The translations under genes and the position numbers were made by a program. Of a DNA stretch of 64,000 nt, positions 9,645 through 18,048 are shown piece after piece; within the stretch, counting starts at the first letter, position 1; each line of letters starts with the position of its first letter. The DNA is taken from the NCBI GenBank assembly GCA_944364615.1, contig CALVWF010000001.1:278426-342425 (forward strand). Reading direction: 5' to 3'. This DNA is from an uncultured Clostridia bacterium (lineage in GTDB: Bacteria; Bacillota; Clostridia; Christensenellales; CAG-314). Under the pieces are notes generated by a model. The model saw only the letters and a program-made list of their open reading frames with translations. It was not told where the DNA came from and did no database searches.

Positions 9645-11789
9645 TCAAGCGCGTCCGTTCTTTTTTCTGCGCAAAAGTACAACCGTCAACGCCACGCCTG
9701 CCGCAACAAGCACCGCGCTTACGGAAATAGCGACAACAGTTACGACTTTGTCTGTTGTCTGTGGCTGTACAGCGCCGCCGGTGACGGTGATTTCAAATGT
9801 CGTTTCGTATTCCCGATCCAATATAACTGTTTTAACGGTGACCGTCGTAGTACCTGCGGATTTTCCGATAACAAATCCGCCCGACTCACAGGCAATATGA
9901 TAGTCTTGGAAAATCGCACGGATATTGCTTGTAATCTTTTCAGTAGTACCGTCCTCATACTGTGCAAAGACATCGATTTTGGCAAGGTCGTCTACGCTTA
10001 TAGATTCCGTGTTTATTCCCGCGGTAATTTTTACGGGATACTCGGCGTTGGTAAGACTCATATCATCCAACTGCATACCCAACCCCAACTTTTCGTCGCC
10101 TGCTACGCTGAAATATATAAGGTAATTGCCTTCATCCAGTATATCGAAAACAAACGATATCTTTTCATACTGCCAGCCTGTGCCGTACGATGTGTCGAAC
10201 TCTTTAGAAAAACGTTGGTCCGTTTCATTCAGATTCTGATCGAGTCTGACCGCTCCGATTGTCACAATACCGCCCTGTCCGCTCAGCATACCGTCCACGC
10301 CCGTAGCATTGTACCTGTTGATATGTGCCGATAAAGCATATTTCCCCTGTTGTAACGGCACAATCTGTGAAATACGGGCTGTAGAACCCGGTTGCACGGT
10401 GCCGTCCCACCAAACAGGAGCCATAAGCCAGAAATTGGCAATTCCGCTGTGCATATATCCGTTGGTTGTACCGTCGTCTACACCTGTTCCGGCAGTGCCT
10501 TCGCTTGCCCAGAAATGCATGGTAGACTGCACTTCGAATCCCGGGTCAATGAGATAGTTGTCGCTCTGTAAGGATACAGAAAAACTTCCTATACCGACAG
10601 ACGAGCCTTGTCGTACAGTGGCAATTATTTCGGCATTGCCGCTGCCTACCGCGATTGCGTTTACAACCCCGTTTATTTCCCTTACGGAGACAACGCGCGG
10701 ATCGGTGGATGTGTAAGTTACGCTGAATTCGTCGGTTTCGGCAAAACTGCCGTCCGCCATTTCAACCGAAGTTCCTATTTCGACAAATTTCTGGAAATTG
10801 ATTTCCGACAACGGCCTTACCGTAACGTTTCTTATATAATTGGAATCGTTTCTGTTCCTCTCATCCGCAACAAGATTTTTGGCAGGAGCGACTAACGTTT
10901 TTCCGAATATATCCAAGGACAATTCTATCGTTGTACTGCCCTCTCCGTTTGCAACCAAACAGTTGTCCTGATTGAAGGTAACATTGTTGTCGCCGTCAAC
11001 TACCCTGTAATCGGTGCGGATGTAGGCATTTGTTTGTATCGGGAAAAAGTTTGTTTCGCCCTGAAATCTGACTTGTATAGAAGGATCTATGTTTTCGCCT
11101 ATTTTATAATCGTCCGGTATGGTAAAATCCACTTCCTCGGGCGTCTTCACCTTGTGCATTTGAACGTGATCCAAATGGTATCCGCCCAATGTACCTCCGA
11201 CCCATATGCTGTCGGTACCTATCGTCAGACGTATCATGGAATAATTTTGCGTGTAAATAACTGTGTAGTATTCTTCCCAGTTTGCCCCGATACCGCTTAT
11301 AGGATGAGTCTGCAAATTTAACCAGACGTCGTTGCCTGTAGGAGATCTGTAACCTACTTTAAGATCCGGTTGCTGATCAATGTAACCGAAGGTATGAGCA
11401 TACAACGAAACCACGTAGTAGGTGTTCTTTTCCACTGCTACGTCCTGATAAATTACCGGTTCTTCCCCCGCAAGCAAGTTCGGCTCGCTGTATATCACAA
11501 ACACATTGTTGTTGCTTTCGTACCCCCATCCGTTGCGGTCCGTGCCGGCAAAGGAAACGGATTTCCACGTCTGAGCAATTTCTCTCGGATCGGTAAATGC
11601 CGAAGTTCCCGATTGCTCAAACGACGAATCGTTGAGAATATTTTCTCCGTCGGCGTACGGGCAGAAAGACGCAATATCCGAATCGGAGTTTTCGGCGTAT
11701 GCATTGTGCCACGCAGGCAAAACCGATACCAAAACAGAAGCAACACATATAAATGCTATCAACACCAACCATTTAGTTTTTCCCGTCAT
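9645..11789 (-). CDS. membrane-anchored surface protein with CBM-like and Big_2-like domains
   Basis: A 714-residue protein. ATG at 11789 is chosen over an in-frame TTG because GGGAG lies just upstream, inside the end of the kinase gene (1 bp gap, translational coupling). It has a signal peptide (ends near AYA). Domains: a CBM_4_9-like module beginning 'ILNDSSFE' (about 45-215), Ig/Big_2-like segments ('VRPLSEINFQKFVEIGTS', 'GSGNAEIIATV', about 330-405), a second CBM_4_9-like module beginning 'LIDPGFE' (about 415-580), a further bacterial Ig-like repeat (about 590-670, 'AGTTTVTVKT'), then a transmembrane helix and a basic RRKKN tail. No catalytic residues are recognised. A surface binder that holds the operon's substrate at the membrane is the best reading. 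Confidence 0.85.
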   Translation of the reverse strand: MTGKTKWLVLIAFICVASVLVSVLPAWHNAYAENSDSDIASFCPYADGENILNDSSFEQSGTSAFTDPREIAQTWKSVSFAGTDRNGWGYESNNNVFVIYSEPNLLAGEEPVIYQDVAVEKNTYYVVSLYAHTFGYIDQQPDLKVGYRSPTGNDVWLNLQTHPISGIGANWEEYYTVIYTQNYSMIRLTIGTDSIWVGGTLGGYHLDHVQMHKVKTPEEVDFTIPDDYKIGENIDPSIQVRFQGETNFFPIQTNAYIRTDYRVVDGDNNVTFNQDNCLVANGEGSTTIELSLDIFGKTLVAPAKNLVADERNRNDSNYIRNVTVRPLSEINFQKFVEIGTSVEMADGSFAETDEFSVTYTSTDPRVVSVREINGVVNAIAVGSGNAEIIATVRQGSSVGIGSFSVSLQSDNYLIDPGFEVQSTMHFWASEGTAGTGVDDGTTNGYMHSGIANFWLMAPVWWDGTVQPGSTARISQIVPLQQGKYALSAHINRYNATGVDGMLSGQGGIVTIGAVRLDQNLNETDQRFSKEFDTSYGTGWQYEKISFVFDILDEGNYLIYFSVAGDEKLGLGMQLDDMSLTNAEYPVKITAGINTESISVDDLAKIDVFAQYEDGTTEKITSNIRAIFQDYHIACESGGFVIGKSAGTTTVTVKTVILDREYETTFEITVTGGAVQPQTTDKVVTVVAISVSAVLVAAGVALTVVLLRRKKNGRA

Positions 11790-11790
11790 A

Positions 11791-12711
11791 CTACTTTCTC
11801 CCAAGATTACTTTGTAACACCTCGGCTATATACGGAATCGACGAAGCGGCACCGCTTCTTGACACGGTTATAGCCGAGCATTTGCTTGCAAAATCCATAG
11901 ATTCCGCTACGCCATTACTACATGATTTAGACACTGCAATAGCGCCTATAAACGTATCGCCTGCAGATGTGGTATCCACTACGCTGACATTGTATGGAGC
12001 ACAATACCTGACGACGTTTTCGCTCAGATAAACACTGCCCTTGCCGCCAAGCGTTACCACAACTTCTTTTACGCCCAGCGCGTGAAAAAACTTAAAGGCT
12101 TCTTCTTCATTGCCTTCAACGTCTTTGTCAAACAACGACTTGAATTCGGTCTGATTGGGAACTATAAGGTCAACGTTTTTCAGACAACTTTTGTCAAACT
12201 CTACGAAAGGCGCAGGGTTTAAAATGGTATACATGCCCAATTTTTTAGCCGTTTGCAATCCGCAATAGACTGCATCCAGATTGATTTCGAATTGGGTCAC
12301 GAATACATCGTCTTTACTCGCATTGGCAACGAGATATTCGTTGACAAACGTTTGAGATACGCATTGATTTGCTCCTCTGTCGACAACTAAAATATTGTCA
12401 CGCGCGGATTGGTCAAATATTATCATGCACGCGCCGCTGGAAACCTGCTCGGACAAAGACACCGCATCGGTGTTTACGCCGTAAGATTCAACGCTGTTTT
12501 TTAATCTGACTCCCTCTTCGTCCTTCCCCACGCAACCGATAAAATAAACTTCTCCGCCGAGTTTGGAACATGCGGCCGCCTGATTGGCTCCCTTGCCTCC
12601 CTGATTACGACTAAACCCGAATCCATCTTTTGACTGCCCCAACTGCGGCAAACCGTTTACTCTGATGGTGTAATCCGTGTTTACACTGCCAAGAACAAAT
12701 ATCTTACTCAT
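11791..12711 (-). CDS. ribokinase-like PfkB-family sugar kinase
   Basis: A 306-residue PfkB kinase, close to RbsK length. The start is taken at ATG 12711 (MSKIFVLGSVNTD) with GGGGGAAACCG upstream; this overlaps the epimerase stop by 8 bp. Family signatures: N-terminal 'GSVNTDYTIRV', sugar-binding 'GGKGANQAAA' near residue 40, and the C-terminal ATP/anion-hole motif 'DTTSAGDTFIGA', where the usual GAGD is SAGD but the catalytic Asp is kept. It should transfer phosphate from ATP to the primary hydroxyl of a (keto)pentose or hexose in the cytosol. With an isomerase and an epimerase upstream, D-ribulose (to D-ribulose 5-phosphate) or D-allulose are the likely substrates; this is inferred from context. 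Confidence 0.92.
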   Translation of the reverse strand: MSKIFVLGSVNTDYTIRVNGLPQLGQSKDGFGFSRNQGGKGANQAAACSKLGGEVYFIGCVGKDEEGVRLKNSVESYGVNTDAVSLSEQVSSGACMIIFDQSARDNILVVDRGANQCVSQTFVNEYLVANASKDDVFVTQFEINLDAVYCGLQTAKKLGMYTILNPAPFVEFDKSCLKNVDLIVPNQTEFKSLFDKDVEGNEEEAFKFFHALGVKEVVVTLGGKGSVYLSENVVRYCAPYNVSVVDTTSAGDTFIGAIAVSKSCSNGVAESMDFASKCSAITVSRSGAASSIPYIAEVLQSNLGRK

Positions 12712-13390
12712 CGGTTTCCCCCTGTTTAATCGCCCGACGCAATTTTTCCACCCCTTCTGCAATGGAAAACTCTTTTTGGAAGACACTGCTGCTACCCGCA
12801 ACAAAAATATCGGCGCCGTATTTTCTCATCAGACACGCATTGGGAAAACTTACGTTACCGTCCACCTGCACAGAGCAATCGTACTTGCCGCGAGAATCAA
12901 GAAGTTGACGCGCAGCCGTTATTTTAGACAGAGTGTTCGCGACAAGTTTTTGTCCCGCAAAGCCCGGATTGACCGTCATTACCAATATTCCGTCTATTTC
13001 ATCCACGACAGCGTCAATCAATGACAACGAAGTGCCCGGATTTGTCGCAACAAAAAAACCGGCGCCCTTTTGCTTAGCATACTGTAAGGACTTCTGCAGA
13101 TGCCAATTTCCTTCCACGTGGATACTTACAATATCTCCTTGACGTATATCGAACAACGGCATGATACTGTTTGGCTGTTCTACCATAAAATGATAATCAA
13201 ACGGAATTGTGGTCAGTGCGCGCATGGCGTTGACAATGTCACTGCACAACATGAGATTGGGCACAAAATGTCCGTCCATCACATCGATGTGAAAGTAATC
13301 TATCTGAGCCCGATTAAGTTGTTCGATCTGACTTTTCATTTCGGTAAAATCTATGCACATCATTGAAGCGGAAACTGCACTTTGTTTCAT
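12704..13390 (-). CDS. ribulose-phosphate / allulose-6-phosphate 3-epimerase family protein
   Basis: A 228-residue TIM-barrel epimerase of the Rpe/AlsE family, full length. Motifs in order: 'SASMMCID' near the N-terminus, 'YFHIDVMDGHFVPN' (metal-binding His and catalytic Asp, residues about 32-45), a second metal His in 'DYHFMVEQP', the catalytic Asp loop around 'VNPGFAGQK' (about 140) and 'VQVDGNVS' (about 173), and phosphate-binding 'VAGSSSVF' (about 193). The wording around 'MCID..KSQIE' and 'MDGHFVPNLML' is closer to AlsE than to housekeeping Rpe as I recall them. It inverts C3 of a ketose phosphate: D-ribulose 5-phosphate to D-xylulose 5-phosphate, or D-allulose 6-phosphate to fructose 6-phosphate. 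It overlaps the kinase gene by 8 bp. Confidence 0.9.
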   Translation of the reverse strand: MKQSAVSASMMCIDFTEMKSQIEQLNRAQIDYFHIDVMDGHFVPNLMLCSDIVNAMRALTTIPFDYHFMVEQPNSIMPLFDIRQGDIVSIHVEGNWHLQKSLQYAKQKGAGFFVATNPGTSLSLIDAVVDEIDGILVMTVNPGFAGQKLVANTLSKITAARQLLDSRGKYDCSVQVDGNVSFPNACLMRKYGADIFVAGSSSVFQKEFSIAEGVEKLRRAIKQGETDE

Positions 13391-13405
13391 AACTCGTCTC
13401 CAATG

Positions 13406-15163
13406 TCAGCGGTACAACGGTCCCAACGAACCGCATGCACGGTAATCTGCTCCCGTAGTATCATCAGCACCGAAAGCATCCCACATGTGCGGACGGAATA
13501 TTTTTTCTTGCGCGACGTTGTGCATGCTGACGGGTATTCTCAACATACTTGCCAACGTAATAAGGTCAGCGCCGATGTGTCCGTATGTGAAACACGAATG
13601 GTTGGCACCCCATTTGGACATAACTTCATATACGCTTCGGAATGCGCCCTTTCCCGTCAATGTGGGAGCAAAGAATGTAGTGGGCCATGCCGGGTCTGTA
13701 CGTTTCTCTATCTTTGACAGCAATTCATCATCCAGACTGACAGTATAGCCTTCGGCAATTTGCAAAGTCAGACCAACACCTTTTACCCTGTTAAGCCTTA
13801 TCATGGTTGCAGGCATCTCTGCCCGTGTGACAAAGTGCGAACTAAATCCGCCGCCACGGAAATATTCAAGATTCGCAGGCGGCCACTCCGTGTTGCGCAT
13901 TGTGTCGGCAATGTCTTTTTCCGATATTTCCCACCATGGTTTCATTGCGGGTTTACCGTTTTTTCTCATCACGGCAGCGCCGTCCAAAGCGGCGGCTCCA
14001 CTGTTGTTGAGATGTATAATTCCGTTCTTTGCCTTGCCTCGGAGAGTACCGCCTATTCTCTGGATTGCTTCGGGACTCCAATATGTACGCACATCGGCAA
14101 ATACGCTTGCCTGATTTGTCAGTAGCGTTTGCAGCATCATTGACAAACCGTTCAACGTGTCGTTTTCGGTGGCAAATGAAATGGGCGGACGTGTTCCGTT
14201 CCAGTCGAACGAAGAACACAATATACTTTCGGCAAAATCGGCATTGGGCATAAAATCGGTCCATTGACGCTGACCTTGAAAACCGCCAGCAATTGCGTTT
14301 CTTCCGAAACTTTCTTCTCCCCATCCCATTTCTTTCAGTACGGGATTGCCGTGCAGAAGATCCTTGAAAATTAACGCCATTTTTATACTGATTTCCCAGT
14401 CCTTTTCCTTTTGTTCGGCAGAGTGCATCGTTGTCTCGTCGTTGTAGTATTCCTTGCCCTCTTTGACATACTTTTTAACCCACGCCCGTGCTCTTTCATA
14501 TTCGGCGTGATCGTATATCTCCTTTTGCAATCTGCGTTGCACTTCGCTCATGTCTATCCATTCCGCATGCATGCCGAAGTAATCGTTGAGCACGTACGGG
14601 TCCATGAAACTACCTACAATACCCATCGAAACTCCGCCTATGGAAAGGTAACTCTTACCTTTCATCTGTCCGACCGCGGATGCACACCGTGCAAACGCTA
14701 AAATTTTCTGCTGCACGTCGTCAGGAATCGTCGAGTCGTCCAAATCCTGAACATCCTTACCGTATATCGAGAAAACGGGCAATCCGTATTCGGCATACCC
14801 CGCCATAGCACAAGCAAGATATACCGCGCCCGGTCTTTCCGTTCCGTTAAATCCCCACACTGCCTTCAGAGTGTGCGGATTGAAGTCCAGCGTCTCAGTG
14901 CCGTAGTCAAACACGGGCGTGACGCTCAACGTCGCCACAACGCCTAAACGTGCGAATTCATCGTCAACTTCAACTGCTTCCGCCCTGCAACTGATGGAAG
15001 TCTTTCCTATCACACACTCTACGGCGTTACCCTGTATGTCAAATACATTACTTTCTATAAGTTTTTTTGCCTCTACAGCCATGCGGTGCGTCTTGTCTTC
15101 CAACAATGCCCTTACCTTTCCGCGTCCGTCAATAATCGGACGAATGCCTATTTTTACGCTCAT
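13406..15163 (-). CDS. fucI: L-fucose / D-arabinose isomerase
   Basis: A 585-residue protein that matches L-fucose isomerase (E. coli FucI is 591 residues) along its length: N-terminal 'IGIRPIIDGR', middle 'GGFQGQRQWTDF' and C-terminal 'SMLRIPVSMHNV' and 'ACGSLGPLYR'. The Mn-binding pair is present with the family spacing: E333 in FATEND and D357 in FADVR, and the third ligand is likely H522 in GANHS. FucI enzymes interconvert L-fucose/L-fuculose and D-arabinose/D-ribulose, and some accept D-altrose. ATG at 15163 follows a run of seven G. No fuculokinase or fuculose-phosphate aldolase is in the operon; an epimerase and a ribokinase-type kinase follow instead, pointing to D-arabinose (or D-altrose) rather than L-fucose. 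Confidence 0.95.
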   Translation of the reverse strand: MSVKIGIRPIIDGRGKVRALLEDKTHRMAVEAKKLIESNVFDIQGNAVECVIGKTSISCRAEAVEVDDEFARLGVVATLSVTPVFDYGTETLDFNPHTLKAVWGFNGTERPGAVYLACAMAGYAEYGLPVFSIYGKDVQDLDDSTIPDDVQQKILAFARCASAVGQMKGKSYLSIGGVSMGIVGSFMDPYVLNDYFGMHAEWIDMSEVQRRLQKEIYDHAEYERARAWVKKYVKEGKEYYNDETTMHSAEQKEKDWEISIKMALIFKDLLHGNPVLKEMGWGEESFGRNAIAGGFQGQRQWTDFMPNADFAESILCSSFDWNGTRPPISFATENDTLNGLSMMLQTLLTNQASVFADVRTYWSPEAIQRIGGTLRGKAKNGIIHLNNSGAAALDGAAVMRKNGKPAMKPWWEISEKDIADTMRNTEWPPANLEYFRGGGFSSHFVTRAEMPATMIRLNRVKGVGLTLQIAEGYTVSLDDELLSKIEKRTDPAWPTTFFAPTLTGKGAFRSVYEVMSKWGANHSCFTYGHIGADLITLASMLRIPVSMHNVAQEKIFRPHMWDAFGADDTTGADYRACGSLGPLYR

Positions 15164-15181
15164 TTGTTATACCCCCCCCTT

Positions 15182-16255
15182 TTAATCGTAACGTTTTTCT
15201 TCATCTGTTTCGTAAATTTGACAAAACGGCTTGTTCAGATAATAAAAAGCAACGCTTCTTACGTCTTCGTCATGGTGTTCGTACTTGGAAAAATCTTCTT
15301 TCCATCCAATTGTATCGACTGTAACTCTGATGTCTTTTACAAAGCCTATGCAATCTTCTATATGGAATCTGTACATGCTGAAATGCTTGGGAATACCATC
15401 CTTTACATGAACCATGGGTAAACCCAAAAAGGGCGAATTAAAACTTTGTTCATCCGAACCGGGAACAATGCCGTATCCGCCGAAGTTCCACGCGCCGCCA
15501 AAATAATCTTCGGTTCCGTTGTCGCAAATTGTAGGCTTTTCCTTATCGCCGTCCAGGTAGAACTTTACTTCGCCTTCCCCCCACCAACGGTCATGCAACT
15601 CCGTCCAGGCAAGATATGTGCCGACATAAACACCTTTACCGTGCACATTGTCCAAAATAATATGAGTAGGATTTTCTGCGAGCGTTTCTGTTCTTCGGTA
15701 TTGTGCGTAAAAATAAGAAATATCCTTTTCAACCTTTTGTTGATGGAACAAGACTTTATAGGCGAAAATCTCCGTCATTGTGTCCCCTCTGTTTTCCACC
15801 TCGATTCTGAATCCCGTTCTGAACGGCATTGACCAATAGCAGTTGCAACCCCTGTGCGGAGCAACCACAATCGGAAGCGAATACACTGTATGAGGTTGTG
15901 AATCATGACCCATACAGAAAAATGCACCAAGCGGACACTCTACCGCAGGAACATCACTGCCATCCCAATAAATGCGGATTACCAATTCGGAAAAACATGC
16001 CCTGTCGGACGTCATAAAAATTTGCTTTATAACGCCTTCCCCTTTAAAATCGGCAACAATAAAGGTTGAATGCGCCGGTATTCGAACGAACGGGCAAACC
16101 TTGTAGTTTTCGCCCAAAGAATTTTTGCTCCAATACAATCTGGGGTCTGTCGTACTCGGTACATCCAAACACGCTTTTCCCTTTTCCCCCGTTGGGTTTT
16201 CCGCGGAAATCATTCGCGTTACCACTCCGGACTTTTTGTATAAATCATTCAGCAT
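15182..16255 (-). CDS. GH172 (former DUF2961) glycoside hydrolase, cytoplasmic
   Basis: A 357-residue protein with the conserved DUF2961/GH172 landmarks in order: 'SAENPTGEKG' (about 19), 'YWSMPFRTGFRIEVENRG' (about 139), 'AQYRRTET' (about 185), 'GTYLAWTEL' then 'WWGEGEVKFYLDGD' (about 225) and 'CDNGTEDYFGGAWNF' (about 246), and 'HFSMYRFHIED'. Glu in GEGEV and GTEDYF are the probable catalytic pair. Characterised GH172 members act on furanosides: difructose dianhydride I and exo-alpha-D-arabinofuranosides of D-arabinan. There is no signal peptide, so it works on imported oligosaccharides. AGAGGTG precedes the ATG. It lies between the importer and the FucI-type isomerase, which makes release of D-arabinose an attractive inference; a fructofuranoside substrate cannot be excluded. 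Confidence 0.9.
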   Translation of the reverse strand: MLNDLYKKSGVVTRMISAENPTGEKGKACLDVPSTTDPRLYWSKNSLGENYKVCPFVRIPAHSTFIVADFKGEGVIKQIFMTSDRACFSELVIRIYWDGSDVPAVECPLGAFFCMGHDSQPHTVYSLPIVVAPHRGCNCYWSMPFRTGFRIEVENRGDTMTEIFAYKVLFHQQKVEKDISYFYAQYRRTETLAENPTHIILDNVHGKGVYVGTYLAWTELHDRWWGEGEVKFYLDGDKEKPTICDNGTEDYFGGAWNFGGYGIVPGSDEQSFNSPFLGLPMVHVKDGIPKHFSMYRFHIEDCIGFVKDIRVTVDTIGWKEDFSKYEHHDEDVRSVAFYYLNKPFCQIYETDEEKRYD

Positions 16256-16273
16256 AATACACCTCTCGATTGT

Positions 16274-17131
16274 TTATTTTGTACCCGTAAGGGCGATACC
16301 TTCCACTATGCGTTTTTGGAAAATTGCATACAAAACCATAGGAACAATAAGCGAAATCAGGGTTGCCGCAATTACAACACCGTAATCGCCGGCATAAGAT
16401 ACGTTAAGCATTCTGATTATTTGCATTATTTGCGTCAGTCCTGCATTTTCCATAACCGTCAACGTCGGCCATATAAAACTGTTCCACGCTCCCATAAAAA
16501 TTCCCACTCCGTTGATGACCATAGGCGTAACGGAAAGAGGAACGTATATCTTAAAAAAGATTCCTATATTTGAACAGCCGTCTATTTCGGCAGCCTCCTC
16601 AATGTTACGAGGTATATTCAGATAAAATTGCCTGAAAAAGAATATCTGATAGGCGTTGGCCATCCCCGGAACAAACAGTACAAATATTGTATCAACCATG
16701 TTGAGCATATTTACTACTCTGATAGAAGTCAGCATAATGGTAATTCCCGGGATGAACATGGGAAACAACAATAAAGGCCAAAGAAACTTTTTAAAAGGAA
16801 ACTCTATGCGAGCAAGCGCGTAAGCGCACAGCATGTTTACGAACAATGATCCTATGACAGACAAAACCGCAACCGCCAGAGTTATAAAAATAGACTGTAA
16901 GAAAGTCGTTCCGTTTATATCCGCGCTGAACACTTTTTCGAAGTTTTGCCACGTGAAATTCTGCGGAAAGAATGTGTTAGGAACGCTGAACAATTCACTT
17001 TTTCCCTTGAACGCGGCAGGAATAATCCATATAATCGGGAAAAACACAATCAACGCAACCAGGACAGCAATCGCAATCAATATTGCTTTTTTTATTTTCT
17101 TTTTCGTCTTGTTGGCAATTGAACGTTTCAT
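16274..17131 (-). CDS. CUT1 carbohydrate ABC transporter permease (MalG/UgpE type)
   Basis: A 285-residue inner-membrane permease with six predicted hydrophobic segments and the EAA loop 'EEAAEIDGCSNIGIFFKIYVPL' pattern (EAA then G about six residues on), which contacts the ATPase. The end 'KRIVEGIALTGTK' is typical of the MalG branch of CUT1 permeases. It starts at ATG 17131 with GGAGG inside the end of the preceding permease gene. It forms the second transmembrane half of the importer with the gene at 17138-18046 and receives substrate from the binding protein at 18049-19437. There is no ATP-binding subunit in the operon. Confidence 0.95.
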   Translation of the reverse strand: MKRSIANKTKKKIKKAILIAIAVLVALIVFFPIIWIIPAAFKGKSELFSVPNTFFPQNFTWQNFEKVFSADINGTTFLQSIFITLAVAVLSVIGSLFVNMLCAYALARIEFPFKKFLWPLLLFPMFIPGITIMLTSIRVVNMLNMVDTIFVLFVPGMANAYQIFFFRQFYLNIPRNIEEAAEIDGCSNIGIFFKIYVPLSVTPMVINGVGIFMGAWNSFIWPTLTVMENAGLTQIMQIIRMLNVSYAGDYGVVIAATLISLIVPMVLYAIFQKRIVEGIALTGTK

Positions 17132-17137
17132 GTCTTG

Positions 17138-18046
17138 TCAGTCCTCCATTTTTTCGGAATGAATACACTTGAAAGCAATAATATTGATTGTCACAATAAC
17201 TATCATGATCAGGATAGAACCTGCTATAGTTACGTTTTGCGGACGGTTTACATCCCTGAAGGAGTTAAAAAGATACAACGAAGGTGTCATTGTCATGTCG
17301 AGCGGTCCGCCACCCGTAATCATGTACGGAATGTCCAACATCTGCAGACTGCCCGTGATCAGATTTATCAACGAAAGAATAAATATATTTTTCATGTAGG
17401 GTATGGTCACATATATCATCTGCTTGAAAAAACCTGCACCGTCTATCTGCGCCGCTTCGTAATAACTCTTGGGAACATTCAGAAGTCCGGCATACATTAC
17501 CAGTGTGTTGTAACCAAAGCCCAGCCACCAGGTGGGCACAATTACACAAGCAATAGGCCAATACCCTTCGGTGGCAAAGGCAATAGGATCTATATCCAGC
17601 CCTATAAGAATTGAAGTAATCAACCCTCCGCCGTAGTTGAGAATAAACATGAATATAATCGACGCAACTACACCTGAAATAAGACAGGGCACGTACAACA
17701 ATATTTTTACGGCATTTGCAACTTTTGCATTTATTGCTTTTAACACGTGTGCAAAAAAGAAGCTCAATACCATCTGTGCCACCACAATTATTGCCGTAAA
17801 TAAAATGACGTTTCCGAATGCCTTGGTGAAGGATGGCGTTTTCACAATGTAATCGTAATTTTCAAACCACACAAATTCACCCGTCGTGTAATTCTGAAAA
17901 GATCTGACAATTGCCATTGCAAGAGGGATGTAAGCAAAAATAAGTAACAACAGGACAGCGGGCGCCATCATGGCAAACGCACTTTTAGCATTTCTGTATT
18001 TGAACAAACGTGGTTTTTTACTTTTGTCAGAATAATTACTTAACAT
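17138..18046 (-). CDS. CUT1 carbohydrate ABC transporter permease (MalF/UgpA type)
   Basis: A 302-residue permease. ATG at 18046 is preferred to an in-frame TTG two codons upstream because GGAG is eight bases before it. It carries an extended first helix (FAMMAPAVLLLLIFAYIPLA), six hydrophobic segments and the EAA loop 'YYEAAQIDGAGFFKQMIYVTIP'. It should pair with the 16274-17131 permease to form the channel for a sugar or short oligosaccharide. The gene begins two bases after the binding-protein stop, so the two are translationally coupled. Confidence 0.95.
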   Translation of the reverse strand: MLSNYSDKSKKPRLFKYRNAKSAFAMMAPAVLLLLIFAYIPLAMAIVRSFQNYTTGEFVWFENYDYIVKTPSFTKAFGNVILFTAIIVVAQMVLSFFFAHVLKAINAKVANAVKILLYVPCLISGVVASIIFMFILNYGGGLITSILIGLDIDPIAFATEGYWPIACVIVPTWWLGFGYNTLVMYAGLLNVPKSYYEAAQIDGAGFFKQMIYVTIPYMKNIFILSLINLITGSLQMLDIPYMITGGGPLDMTMTPSLYLFNSFRDVNRPQNVTIAGSILIMIVIVTINIIAFKCIHSEKMED

Positions 18047-18048
18047 TT

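Noticed and set aside
13406..15163. L-fucose catabolism operon
   Set aside because: Only the isomerase is FucI-like; fuculokinase and fuculose-1-phosphate aldolase are absent, and an epimerase plus ribokinase-type kinase replace them.
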